Shown: piece after piece, positions 54,023 through 62,504 of the stretch
Position numbering within the stretch: the stretch's first letter is position 1
How the letters are laid out: each line of letters begins with the position of its first letter
The notes under the pieces: model-generated
What the model saw: the letters and a program-made list of their open reading frames with translations, nothing else
What the model was told of the DNA's origin: nothing
Databases searched by the model: none
Position numbers and translations under genes: made by a program
From: Roseiarcus sp963833955
Lineage (GTDB): Bacteria > Pseudomonadota > Alphaproteobacteria > Rhizobiales > Beijerinckiaceae
NCBI GenBank assembly: GCA_963833955.1
Contig: CAWHZY010000007.1
Location: 186,001-250,000, forward strand
Direction of reading: 5' to 3'
Length of the DNA stretch: 64,000 nt

Positions 54023-55522
54023 ATGAGCGGATCGGTTAAGATCGCCTTCGGGTCCCTGTCCGCCCCCAAAGGCAGCGCGCTGGTGGTCTTTGTCGGGGCC
54101 GACATGAAACCTGCTCCCGCCGTGACGGCGCAGTTCGGCGATCTCGAACCCCTCATCCGCGCCGCGGCGAAGGCGTCCGACTTTCGCGCCGCCCAGCGCA
54201 GCGCACTCGACATCCTGGCGCCCGCCGGCCTCGACGCATCCCGGCTGGTGGTTGTCGGCGTCGCTCCGGGCAAGGACAACGCCCCGGTCGACTTCATGAC
54301 GCTCGGCGGCTTCGTCTTTGGCAAGATAAGCGGCGCGAAGCGGGTCGAAGTCGCCTTCGAGGCGCCGTCGGGAACGTGGGACGGTTCGGCTGCGGCCGAT
54401 TTTGCCCTCGGCCTTCGCCTGCGCGGCTATCGGTTCGATAAATACAAGACCCGCAAGAAGGACTCGGAGGACAACGGCGTCGATACGCCCGATTTCGTTA
54501 TCGGCTCGAGCCACGCTGTCGCCGCGCGCGCAGCCGCACAAGACCGCTTCGCCGTCGCCGAAGGCGTTGAACTGGCGCGCAATCTGGTCAACGAGCCGCC
54601 GAATGTCCTCTTTCCCGTGGAATTCGCCGAGCGCGCCAAAGCGCTGGAGAAGCTCGGCGTCGCCGTAGAAACGCTTGACGAGAAAGCGATGGGGAAATTG
54701 GGGATGAACGCGCTGCTCGCGGTGGGGCGAGGATCGGCGCGTGAGAGCCGCCTTGTCGCGATGCGCTGGAACGGGGCGCGGTCAAAACGGACAAAACCCA
54801 TTGCCGTCGTGGGAAAGGGGGTCTGTTTCGATTCCGGCGGGATCTCGATCAAGCCCTCCGCCGGTATGGAGGATATGAAGGGCGACATGGGCGGCGCGGC
54901 CTGTGTCGTCGGGCTCATGCACGCGCTCGCCGCGCGCAAAGCGAAGGTCAACGTGGTCGGCATCGTCGGCCTGGTCGAGAACATGCCCGACGGCGACGCA
55001 ATCCGGCCGGGTGACATCATCACCTCCATGTCGGGCCAGACGATCGAGATCGTCAATACCGACGCAGAAGGCCGGCTCGTTCTGGCCGACGCTCTCTGGT
55101 ACACGCAGGAGACTTATTCCCCGCGAGCGATCATCGACCTTGCGACGCTGACCGGCGCCATCATCGTCGCGCTCGGCGCCGAGGTGGCTGGGCTCTTTTC
55201 GAATAATGACGAACTCGCCCAGCGGCTCGCCGCCGCGGGCGAGGCTTCGGGCGAAAAGGTCTGGCGCATGCCGCTCGGCGCGGCTTATGACAAGATGATC
55301 GATTCCAGATTCGCCGACATGAAGAATGCCGGGGGCCGCCACGGCGGCTCGATCACTGCGGCGCAGTTCATACAGCGATTCGTCAAGGGGGCGCCGTGGG
55401 CGCATATCGACGTCGCCGGCACGGCGATGGGTTCGGCGCCTTCCGACATCAATCAATCCTGGGGTTCGGGCTGGGGCGTTCGTCTTCTCAATCGTCTCAT
55501 GGCCGATTCCTACGAAGATTAG
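54023..55522 (+). CDS. pepA: leucyl aminopeptidase (M17)
   Basis: Cytosolic two-zinc aminopeptidase, 499 residues. The C-terminal catalytic domain has the ligands in VGKGVCFDSGGISIKPS near 263-279, KGDMGGAACV and NTDAEGRLVLADAL near 345-358. The N-terminal macro-like domain is less conserved. The divergent pairing with lptF and the following holC are the standard order in this group. Confidence 0.96.
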   Translation: MSGSVKIAFGSLSAPKGSALVVFVGADMKPAPAVTAQFGDLEPLIRAAAKASDFRAAQRSALDILAPAGLDASRLVVVGVAPGKDNAPVDFMTLGGFVFGKISGAKRVEVAFEAPSGTWDGSAAADFALGLRLRGYRFDKYKTRKKDSEDNGVDTPDFVIGSSHAVAARAAAQDRFAVAEGVELARNLVNEPPNVLFPVEFAERAKALEKLGVAVETLDEKAMGKLGMNALLAVGRGSARESRLVAMRWNGARSKRTKPIAVVGKGVCFDSGGISIKPSAGMEDMKGDMGGAACVVGLMHALAARKAKVNVVGIVGLVENMPDGDAIRPGDIITSMSGQTIEIVNTDAEGRLVLADALWYTQETYSPRAIIDLATLTGAIIVALGAEVAGLFSNNDELAQRLAAAGEASGEKVWRMPLGAAYDKMIDSRFADMKNAGGRHGGSITAAQFIQRFVKGAPWAHIDVAGTAMGSAPSDINQSWGSGWGVRLLNRLMADSYED

Positions 55523-55568
55523 CTTCTCATTGACGAATTGATTCGAGAGTCGGGCGGGAGGGGTCAGA

Positions 55569-56102
55569 ATGCGGATTCTTTCCACGATCTTCGCGCTTGG
55601 CGCCGCCTGGACCGCCTCGCAAGAGCCGGCCTGGGCGATCGCCGGATGCGACGCCTTTTCAAACAGCCTCAAGGCCGAAGCCAGCGACATGCAGGTCGAG
55701 TTGGGACGCGCCGTCGTCGTGTCCCGGACGCGCTCCGGTTCGGATATGTTCGACATCACGACGAAGGTGGACGTCGACGGGACCCTCTCTTGCCGCGGCG
55801 ATCAATTCCTGCGCTTTGAGGCGCGCATCGGCGAACCGGCCAACGCCCGCACGACCACGAATTTCGAGCGTTTTCAGGTGGCGGCCCTGAAGGCGGCGCT
55901 GGGCTGGGACGCAGCCAAGAGTCGCAGCGTCCTGCGGGGCATGAGCAGCGATGCGGGAGAATATCTCGCCGCGTCGCGCGAGCGGGGCGACGTCTATGTC
56001 GCGGGCAAGACTGAAGAGCACGTGCCCGGCGGCGTGAGCCTCGGGATGATGGCGACCGGCTCCGACCGCACCTTCGTCATCGTCGGCCCAGCGGGCCAGT
56101 GA
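55569..56102 (+). CDS. hypothetical exported protein
   Basis: 177 residues with a signal peptide (ILSTIFALGAAWTASQEPAWA, then cysteine in AGCDAF). The rest shows no known motif. GGGAGGGG precedes the ATG, and its stop overlaps the holC GTG, so it is likely a real gene read with holC. Confidence 0.7.
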   Translation: MRILSTIFALGAAWTASQEPAWAIAGCDAFSNSLKAEASDMQVELGRAVVVSRTRSGSDMFDITTKVDVDGTLSCRGDQFLRFEARIGEPANARTTTNFERFQVAALKAALGWDAAKSRSVLRGMSSDAGEYLAASRERGDVYVAGKTEEHVPGGVSLGMMATGSDRTFVIVGPAGQ

Positions 56103-56551
56103 CGGAGATCCGCTTTTATCATCTCGAACAGCGACGGGTCGACCAGGCGCTGCCGCCGTTGCTCGAGCGTGCGCTCGAGGAGGGCCGACGCATCCTCGTG
56201 CGCGCCTCGTCGGCGGAAATGGTCGCCGCTCTCAACGAACGGCTATGGACTTACGACGACGCGAGTTTTCTTCCCCATGGCGCGGCCGGCGACGGCGATC
56301 CGATGGAACAGCCGATCTTCCTGACGAGCGAAGTCGAGAACCCCAACGCCGCGACCATGCTCGTTCAGCTTTCCGGCGCTGAAGCGAGCGAGGCCGACGA
56401 CGCGTTCGATCTCGTCGTTCTCATGTTCGACGGACGCGACGAGGCGGCGCTCGCCCACGCGCGAGGCGAATGGCGGCGGCTCAAGGACCTCGGCCGCACG
56501 ATCAGCTATTGGCGCGAGAGCGACGAGGGCGGCTGGGAGCGGGCGCGCTAA
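56099..56551 (+). CDS. holC: DNA polymerase III subunit chi
   Basis: Clamp-loader accessory subunit that links polymerase III to SSB. The 150 residues fit in size and motifs: RFYHLEQRRVDQALPPLLERAL, GRRILVRASSAEMVAALNERLW and YDDASFLPHG. It starts with GTG overlapping the previous stop. pepA-holC proximity is typical. Confidence 0.93.
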   Translation: MTEIRFYHLEQRRVDQALPPLLERALEEGRRILVRASSAEMVAALNERLWTYDDASFLPHGAAGDGDPMEQPIFLTSEVENPNAATMLVQLSGAEASEADDAFDLVVLMFDGRDEAALAHARGEWRRLKDLGRTISYWRESDEGGWERAR

Positions 56552-57017
56552 ATTTGGATTGTCTTGGGCCGGACCGTTTTTGCGGCAAATCTCCCTGTTC
56601 TTAAGCCTTGGATTTCCTTGGATTTCCTTGGATTCTCTCGTCCGAAACGAGACTTATCAATGACTTACACGGGATTTTCGCTGAAGAATTTTTCAGCGCG
56701 GTTTATCCCGGCGTTCGCACGACGGAGACGCAAAACACAGATCTTGGAAGGTGAAGACGCGGGATTGCTCATGGAGCAAGCTTAACTCTATTTCTGATTT
56801 TCTGCAATAGATTGCGACAGAGATTGCGATGTCGGAGCCATTCCCGTTCGATCGCCTTCTACCCATTCTATTTGAGCGCGACTCATCGCGCTCGAACCCG
56901 CGCAACGGCGTGGGCGCGCATTCGCGCTTCGGCCATAAGGCGATGATCGGTTCCGATCATCGAGTTTTGGTATTAACCGCCAAAATAGCTCCGCGCCCGC
57001 CTCGTCCAGGCGATGAC
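56552..57017. other. intergenic region after holC
   Basis: Between convergent genes. It holds a short tandem repeat (three copies of CTTGGATTTC, about 56608-56637), a possible 41-codon ORF at 56660-56785 without a ribosome site or known motif, and copy E of the dispersed element. Confidence 0.5.
56859..56975 (-). repeat. dispersed palindromic element, copy E (reverse)
   Basis: Reverse copy starting TACCCATTCTATTTGAGCGC and ending GATCATCGAGTTTTGGTATTA. Located between the convergent holC and TRAFs-binding-type genes. Confidence 0.92.
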
Positions 57018-58349
57018 TCACGACCCCGCCGCTGGCGCCAGATTGACCAGACGATCGAGCTGGCTCCTCGTGGTCTCCGCCATCCAGGCGGCGGGCGCGC
57101 TCGCAAGCGCTGCCTTCATCAGGTCCTCGCCGGATTTGTCGCCGAGGGCGATCAGGGATTCCGCGCGCGTGGCCGCAAGCCAGTATTTCTCGTCTCGCAA
57201 CGCTGTCGTGTCCGCGCCCGCTGCTGTGTTCGCCGCGAGCGTCTCCAGGCGGCGCGTGGCGATGTCCACAACCTCTCGCCGGACGCGACTGGCGAGGACG
57301 TTGTCAGCAATTTTATCTTCGCCGGACGACGACGACGCCCTCATGTTCAAGAGATAGGCCAGGTTCGTTCCGTTGTAATAGTCGCGCTTGATGATGAAGC
57401 CGCGCTCGGCGGCCCGGATCGCCTCGGTAAGGTCCCCCTTCCGCTCGTCCGGCGATCGTGTCGTCATTTCAGCCCTTCGCTTGTGGATGGCGCTCCACAA
57501 CCCGATCGTCTCGGGATCGGTGGTCGTCTCGGCGTCGAGTTGTCGCAGCAACGCCTCGGCTTCCGCGTAGCCAGCCAATGCCTGCTCCGGGCCGTCAGTC
57601 TTCGCCTTGGCCTCGCCCACTTTGTACGTAGCAAGGGCGAGCTGTTGGATGACACCGGGGCGAGCGGTCTTGGGTTTCCCGTCCGCTCCAGGCGTGGTCT
57701 GGTCCTTGTAGATGTCCTGCAACTTCTTCTTGGCGAAATCGAAGGCCCCGGCGTCCATCGCTTCGCGCGCCGTCTGCAGCATCGCGGCGTAGCTGTTCTC
57801 GGAGGATTGCGGTTGAACCGCATTGGCGGCCATGCCCATCTTCGTCGTGGCGGGCCGGGTTGGCTTCTGGAGGTCAGGCAGCAATGTATAGACCGGGCTG
57901 TCGACAGCATCCCCGCCCTTGAGCGCGTTGATCAGAGTCGTCAGTTCGCCGCGCATGCGCATGGTTTCGTCGAAGCCGATATCGGGCCCGAGATGTTCGT
58001 AGTGGCGAACGACAATATGATTGGCGTCGAACGGGATCGTGAACTTGCTCTCGGCCATGATGATCGTCGCCCTCGGCTTCAAGGCATGGCGCACTCCCAG
58101 TTCGAAAATGGCGTTCAGATTTGCCGTCGACAGGTCCGCGACGACCAGGTCGGCCGCGAAAAGCAGCTCGTACATTGGCACGTCGATGACGCCCGAATGC
58201 TGAATCTCGTCGGCCCTGACGCAGTCGTAGCCGGCGCCGGTGACAGCGGGTTTGATGATGTTCCTGTAGCTCTTGTCGAGATCGAGCACCCGGCCGGTGG
58301 CGAGATCGGTCTTTTGCCCAAAGCCCATGATCACGAAACAGACCGGCAT
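57018..58349 (-). CDS. TRAFs-binding (DUF4071-type) protein with deoxyribosyltransferase-like N-terminus
   Basis: 443 residues. The N-terminal 130 residues form a nucleoside 2-deoxyribosyltransferase/TIR-like Rossmann domain (PVCFVIMGFGQKTDLATGR; ADLVVADLSTANLNAIFELGVRHAL); E83 in FELGVRH sits where deoxyribosyltransferases have their nucleophile. The remainder is helical and TPR-like (EQALAGYAEAEALLRQLDAE; TEAIRAAERGFIIKRDYYNGTNLAYLLNMRA), matching the TRAFs-binding family. AGGGAGTGGGATAGCC precedes the ATG. Related folds include NAD- or nucleoside-degrading enzymes of immune systems, but no such role is shown here. Confidence 0.8.
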   Translation of the reverse strand: MPVCFVIMGFGQKTDLATGRVLDLDKSYRNIIKPAVTGAGYDCVRADEIQHSGVIDVPMYELLFAADLVVADLSTANLNAIFELGVRHALKPRATIIMAESKFTIPFDANHIVVRHYEHLGPDIGFDETMRMRGELTTLINALKGGDAVDSPVYTLLPDLQKPTRPATTKMGMAANAVQPQSSENSYAAMLQTAREAMDAGAFDFAKKKLQDIYKDQTTPGADGKPKTARPGVIQQLALATYKVGEAKAKTDGPEQALAGYAEAEALLRQLDAETTTDPETIGLWSAIHKRRAEMTTRSPDERKGDLTEAIRAAERGFIIKRDYYNGTNLAYLLNMRASSSSGEDKIADNVLASRVRREVVDIATRRLETLAANTAAGADTTALRDEKYWLAATRAESLIALGDKSGEDLMKAALASAPAAWMAETTRSQLDRLVNLAPAAGS

Positions 58350-58585
58350 GGCTATCCCACTCCCTAAACGAATGAAAAATAGACTTATTGTGCTCGCGCG
58401 CCGCAAGTCGGAATCAGACTGGCGGGGCCTGGCTGCAAATCAGCGTCAACAATGTTTGGGGTCAATTTTCCAACAGCGAAAGGACTTTTGCAACAGGCTA
58501 ACCTTCAGCGCTCCTAGCCTCGGAACCACCCGAAATCGGGGCCGGCGCAACGCCGATCGTCAAGCGCCTTGACGTTTACAAATAT

Positions 58586-58600
58586 AGTGTATATGCACTT
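58586..58600 (+). promoter_or_regulatory. candidate MarR operator
   Basis: AGTGTATATGCACTT, an imperfect palindrome just before the marR start. It resembles the site at 59024-59040, upstream of the next gene. Confidence 0.5.
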
Positions 58601-58604
58601 AAAT

Positions 58605-59009
58605 ATGGAATTGGAAGAAATCGACTTTGTCGCGACCCGGCAATGCGTCTGCACCGCCGCGCGCCGCCGGAGCCGGGATCTGACCCGCGCCTTCGAAAAG
58701 GCGATGCGAGGGTCGGGCGTTCGGGGCACCCAGTTCACCTTGCTGGCGACGCTGGTTCAAACCGGCCCTATTCCGACCACGCGCCTGGCGGACTTCCAGG
58801 GCCTCGAGCGGACGACGCTGACGCGTAACCTGGCTCTGCTAGTTCGGCATGGGTTTGTTCGAATCGACGAAGGCGAGGACCGTCGCGTTCGCAAGGTCGC
58901 GATCACCCCCGCCGGCGAAGAGGCCGCGCGACGCGCTTATCCCTTCTGGAAGAAGGCTCAGGATGCCGCTTTGGCGGCGGCCCGGGAAACCAAAGCAAGC
59001 CAAAGCTAA
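58605..59009 (+). CDS. MarR family transcriptional regulator
   Basis: 134 residues with a winged helix-turn-helix (RGTQFTLLATLVQTGPIPTT; ADFQGLERTTLTRNLALLVR; GFVRIDEGEDRRVRKVAITPAG). The cysteine pair in RQCVCTAARR near the N-terminus could be redox-active. The start could also be ATG 58593; 58605 leaves the palindrome outside the gene. It probably controls itself and the membrane protein that follows. Confidence 0.9.
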   Translation: MELEEIDFVATRQCVCTAARRRSRDLTRAFEKAMRGSGVRGTQFTLLATLVQTGPIPTTRLADFQGLERTTLTRNLALLVRHGFVRIDEGEDRRVRKVAITPAGEEAARRAYPFWKKAQDAALAAARETKASQS

Positions 59010-59023
59010 AAATTTTGCTCAAT

Positions 59024-59040
59024 AAGTGTAGTTACACCTT
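59024..59040 (+). promoter_or_regulatory. second candidate MarR operator
   Basis: AAGTGTAGTTACACCTT, with exact GTGTA/TACAC arms, in the 44-base gap before the membrane protein gene. Same half-site as the palindrome before marR. Confidence 0.5.
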
Positions 59041-59053
59041 AAAGGAGACGATC

Positions 59054-59791
59054 ATGTTCGATATCCTATCCACCGCCGAGCTGACGGTCAGCGCGTCGAT
59101 CGCAATGGTCTTTCTGTCGTGGGCGATGGCTCGAACCGAGGGCGGCCGGATCGCGGTTCTCATCGCGCTCGGCGCATGGTTTGCGCTGGTTTTAGCAATT
59201 GGCGCGACCGGCGCGCTCAGCCCCGCGGGCGGGGGTGCGCCGGCGCTCGGCCTCGCGGTCGTTTTGCCAGTCGCAGCGCTCGTTTCGGCGTATTTCGCCC
59301 TACCCTCCGTGCGAAATGCGATGACCACGGCGTCGTTGCCCGCGCTCATCGCGGTCCATGCGATCCGTCTGCTCGGGGTCACGTTTCTCATTCTCTACGC
59401 CAAGGGCCGCCTGCCGGCGCCGTTCGCGCCGAGTGCGGGATGGGGCGATGTGTTCATTGGCGCGACCGCACTGCCCCTCGCCTGGGCGGTTGCGCGGTTC
59501 GGCGCCCGGGTGCGCCCGCTCGTCTTCTTATGGAACGCGCTCGGCGTCGCCGATCTTGTCGCCGCAGTCACGCTCGGGGCGTTGTCGGCGCCCGGTCCGC
59601 TTCAGGTCTTCGTCGGCCCCCCCGACAGTTCGGCGATGACCAGTTTGCCCTGGCTCCTCATCCCCGGCTTTCTGGTCCCGATCCTGTTATTCGTTCACGT
59701 CGTTATTTTCACTTGGCTGCTTGCCAGGTCCCCGGCCTCCGGGCCGGCCTATGCGTGGCGCGGCGCTCAAGGCCAGCCGAGGTCGGCCTGA
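59054..59791 (+). CDS. hypothetical multi-pass membrane protein
   Basis: 245 residues with about seven hydrophobic segments (SASIAMVFLSWAMA; IAVLIALGAWFALVLAIGA; LGLAVVLPVAALVSAYFAL; LIAVHAIRLLGVTFLILYA; FLVPILLFVHVVIFTWLLA). No family recognised. AAAGGAGACG gives a strong start. It is the likely target of the MarR regulator. Confidence 0.8.
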   Translation: MFDILSTAELTVSASIAMVFLSWAMARTEGGRIAVLIALGAWFALVLAIGATGALSPAGGGAPALGLAVVLPVAALVSAYFALPSVRNAMTTASLPALIAVHAIRLLGVTFLILYAKGRLPAPFAPSAGWGDVFIGATALPLAWAVARFGARVRPLVFLWNALGVADLVAAVTLGALSAPGPLQVFVGPPDSSAMTSLPWLLIPGFLVPILLFVHVVIFTWLLARSPASGPAYAWRGAQGQPRSA

Positions 59792-59797
59792 AACAGC

Positions 59798-59823
59798 GAC
59801 GCCGGGGCATGGGCCCCGGCGTC
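59798..59823 (+). terminator. strong hairpin after the membrane protein gene
   Basis: GACGCCGGGG at 59798 pairs perfectly with CCCCGGCGTC at 59814. There is no T run after it, so it may act with Rho or only stabilise the message end. Confidence 0.45.
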
Positions 59824-59919
59824 GGAAGTCGATTTGGGGACGGCCAGCCGACCTTTTCAGGAGAGCATCGAAACGGCGGCGCGCTACCTCCCAGCAAGCG
59901 CGCCGCCGCCCGTCCTTGA

Positions 59920-59941
59920 GGCGTAAGATTCGGCTTACGCC
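59920..59941 (-). terminator. hairpin overlapping the end of the protease gene
   Basis: GGCGTAAG pairs with CTTACGCC across six bases and includes the stop codon of the protease gene. No T run follows; role uncertain. Confidence 0.3.
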
Positions 59942-61458
59942 TTCGGGAACGGGACGGCTACGAATCGGGCGCCGTCGGCGGTCTGAACGCGCATCATGAC
60001 CGCCTTCCTGCCCTGGCTCTTCGCGCTCGCGATCCCGGACTTGACGTCCTCGGGCGTTGACACCGGCTTGCCGCTGACGTCGAGGATGACGTTGCCTGCC
60101 GCGAGTCCCTGCTCGGCAGCCGTTCCGTTCGGATCGACGCCGACGATCGCGACGCCCTTGTCGCCTGCGCCGTCGACCTCCTTGGCCGGAGCGATCTGGA
60201 TGCCGAGCTGCGCGCCTTGGTCCTTCTGCGACATGGAGGTGTCAGCCTTGGCGAGCTTTTCGGTCTTCTGGTCGGCGAGCGTGATCTGAGCCGTCTTTTC
60301 GTCGCCATTGCGCAGATAGGTCAGCTCCACCTTGTCATTGGGCTTGAACGAGCCGATCCTCATCGTGAGGTCCGATGCGTCCTTGACGGCCTTGCCGTCG
60401 AGCTTGGTGATGACGTCGCCAGGCTTGAGGCCAGCCTCGGCGGCCGGCGTTCCCGGCATCGTCTCGTCAACGATCGCCCCTCCGGCGCTCTTCATGCCCA
60501 TGCTATCGGCCATCTCGCTCGTCACCGGCTGGATGTTGACGCCGAGATAGCCGCGCGGAACGACCCCGCCGTGCTCGAGCGCGCCGATGACGCTATCGAC
60601 CGTGGCCGCGGGGATCGCAAAGCCAATGCCGACGCTGCCGCCCGACGGCGAGTAGATGGCGGTGTTCACGCCGACGACTTCGCCCTTCATGTTGAAGGTC
60701 GGGCCGCCCGAGTTGCCGCGGTTGATCGGGGCGTCGATCTGCAGGAAGCGATCATAGGGGCCGTCGCCGATGTCGCGGCCTTCGGCCGAGATGATGCCCG
60801 CAGTCACGGTGCCGCCAAGGCCGTAAGGATTGCCGATCGCCACGACCCAATCGCCGATGCGGGGCTGCTCCTTCGAGAACGCGACGAAGGGATAATCGCC
60901 GGATTCGTTGACCTTGATGAGCGCGAGATCGGTCTTCGGATCGGTGCCGACAACCTTGGCGTCGAGCGTCTTGCCGTCCTGTGTGGTGACGGTGACAGTC
61001 TTGGCCTTCTGCACGACGTGGTTGTTGGTGACGATGTAGCCGTCAGCCGAAACGAAGAAGCCCGAGCCTTCGCCCATCATCATCGGGTGCTTGGCCTGCG
61101 GCATGGCGCCGCCATTGGGCAGACCGCCGAACTGCTTGAAGAACTTCTGGATTTCCGGGGGAAGATTGTCCATCTGGCCCTGGCTCGAAGAGGCGCCCTC
61201 GCCTTCGGCGTCGGCGTCATCAGCGGCGATCTTGACCTTGACCGACACGACCGAAGCTTTGACGCGGTCGATCAGCGGCGCGAACGACGGGGCGTTCTGG
61301 GGCAGGTCGGCGGTGGAGACGGCCGCCGCATAGGCGGGGTGAGTCGGGGCGAGCGCGTTCCCGCCGAGGACGCCCGCGACGCCGAGCGAGGCGACCGCGA
61401 CCGAGGCGAGGATCGTGTTGCGCCGCCCTTGGGGGGTCGCAAGACCGGAGAATGACAT
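59935..61458 (-). CDS. DegP/HtrA family serine endoprotease
   Basis: Periplasmic protease-chaperone, 507 residues. After a long N-terminal signal region (IVLASV-like core near 16-35, ending PAYAA) comes the trypsin-like domain with the complete triad H147 (TNNHVVQ), D177 (KTDLALIK) and S250 (NRGNSGGP), then two PDZ domains (GYLGVNIQPV; PGTPAAEAGLKPGDVI; second around QGLAAGNVILDVSG). GGAGCGAACCCA precedes the ATG. It works on misfolded envelope proteins. Confidence 0.95.
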   Translation of the reverse strand: MSFSGLATPQGRRNTILASVAVASLGVAGVLGGNALAPTHPAYAAAVSTADLPQNAPSFAPLIDRVKASVVSVKVKIAADDADAEGEGASSSQGQMDNLPPEIQKFFKQFGGLPNGGAMPQAKHPMMMGEGSGFFVSADGYIVTNNHVVQKAKTVTVTTQDGKTLDAKVVGTDPKTDLALIKVNESGDYPFVAFSKEQPRIGDWVVAIGNPYGLGGTVTAGIISAEGRDIGDGPYDRFLQIDAPINRGNSGGPTFNMKGEVVGVNTAIYSPSGGSVGIGFAIPAATVDSVIGALEHGGVVPRGYLGVNIQPVTSEMADSMGMKSAGGAIVDETMPGTPAAEAGLKPGDVITKLDGKAVKDASDLTMRIGSFKPNDKVELTYLRNGDEKTAQITLADQKTEKLAKADTSMSQKDQGAQLGIQIAPAKEVDGAGDKGVAIVGVDPNGTAAEQGLAAGNVILDVSGKPVSTPEDVKSGIASAKSQGRKAVMMRVQTADGARFVAVPFPKA

Positions 61459-61647
61459 TGGGTTCGCTCCAAATTCGCTGGTTGACCGCCTTCAGCGATC
61501 GATGGAGCGACCATGCGACTTCCCGCCTATCCGGAAATTGACCGGCGCATTACGATTTCTCAAGGTACAGAGCGAACGGGGCGCGCCAACTTCGCGCGAT
61601 TGAGACGAACGAATGGCCGGGGCGGGGAATCGCCGAAGGTTTCGCTC

Positions 61648-62421
61648 TTAACGATCCGCGGGCGTATTGATGACGAGCTTGTAGTCGGGCCGCTCGGCGA
61701 GCGCGAAGGTGTGCTGGGTGAAGCTCACGAGACCGTCGTGAGGATGATTGAACGCACGAAGGCCGCCCTCGCGGGATTGGACGGCCTGCTCATCCCACGC
61801 GTCTGCAAAGAACGCGCTCTCGCCGCGAAGCGTTTCGACGAATATCCTGACCTGGGCGTCGCGAAACGTGCGGGCGAAGTCGGCGCGGAATTCGGCGAGC
61901 AGCCGTCGCGCTCGATCCTTCCAGGCCGGTATGAGCGTGCGCGCAGCAGGCTCGAGGAAGACATAGCGCAGGAGGTTGCGTTGACGATCGCCGTCCAGCC
62001 AGCCGTGAAAGAGCCGCGCCGCCGCTTCGTTCCAGCAGCACGCGTTCCACAGGCGGTCGAGTCCATAGGCCGGGTATTCGATCGCTTTGACGGCGGCGAG
62101 CAGGGAGGGCGGCGCGTCCGCCGAGGGCCCGCGCGATCCTTCCGGATCGACGCGCCCGGCAAGCTTGAACAGATAGTCGTGCTCGGCGCGCGACAAGGAG
62201 AGCGCCTGCGCGATGCGGCCGAGGGCCTCGGGGGAAGCCTGCACCGCACGCCCCTGCTCGATCCAGGTGCACCAGGTCACGCTGATGCCGGCAAGCGCCG
62301 CAAGCTCCTCGCGCCGGAGACCCGAAGTCCTCCGCCGGCCCGTCGCCGTCGTCGGCCGCATGCGCTCACGATGCGCGCGCACAAACTCGCCGAGCAGCCG
62401 TCTTTGATCCGCTTCAAGCAT
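61648..62421 (-). CDS. XRE family regulator with MmyB-like domain
   Basis: 257 residues. An N-terminal helix-turn-helix (RTSGLRREELAALAGISVTWCTWIEQGRAVQASPE) is followed by the MmyB-like ligand-binding domain (AIEYPAYGLDRLWNACCWNEAAARLF; NLLRYVFLEPAARTLIPAW). Members bind fatty acids or similar ligands and usually regulate the divergent neighbour; here that is a methyltransferase gene. Confidence 0.92.
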   Translation of the reverse strand: MLEADQRRLLGEFVRAHRERMRPTTATGRRRTSGLRREELAALAGISVTWCTWIEQGRAVQASPEALGRIAQALSLSRAEHDYLFKLAGRVDPEGSRGPSADAPPSLLAAVKAIEYPAYGLDRLWNACCWNEAAARLFHGWLDGDRQRNLLRYVFLEPAARTLIPAWKDRARRLLAEFRADFARTFRDAQVRIFVETLRGESAFFADAWDEQAVQSREGGLRAFNHPHDGLVSFTQHTFALAERPDYKLVINTPADR

Positions 62422-62427
62422 GGCAGC

Positions 62428-62458
62428 TCTTGTAATAGGATAAGATTCAATCTTGTAA
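62428..62458. promoter_or_regulatory. candidate operator between the XRE regulator and the methyltransferase
   Basis: AAGATT-C-AATCTT at 62442-62454 is a perfect palindrome, and TCTTGTAA occurs twice (62428, 62451). It lies in the AT-rich 83-base gap between the two divergent starts. Confidence 0.5.
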
Positions 62459-62504
62459 CAGTGTAAATGAGGGCGCAGAAGCCGGCGACGGAAGGGAGCA
62501 CGTT

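Noticed and set aside
60217..61455. 412-codon + strand frame under the DegP gene
   Set aside because: Antisense shadow; the protease has a full catalytic triad and two PDZ domains on the other strand.
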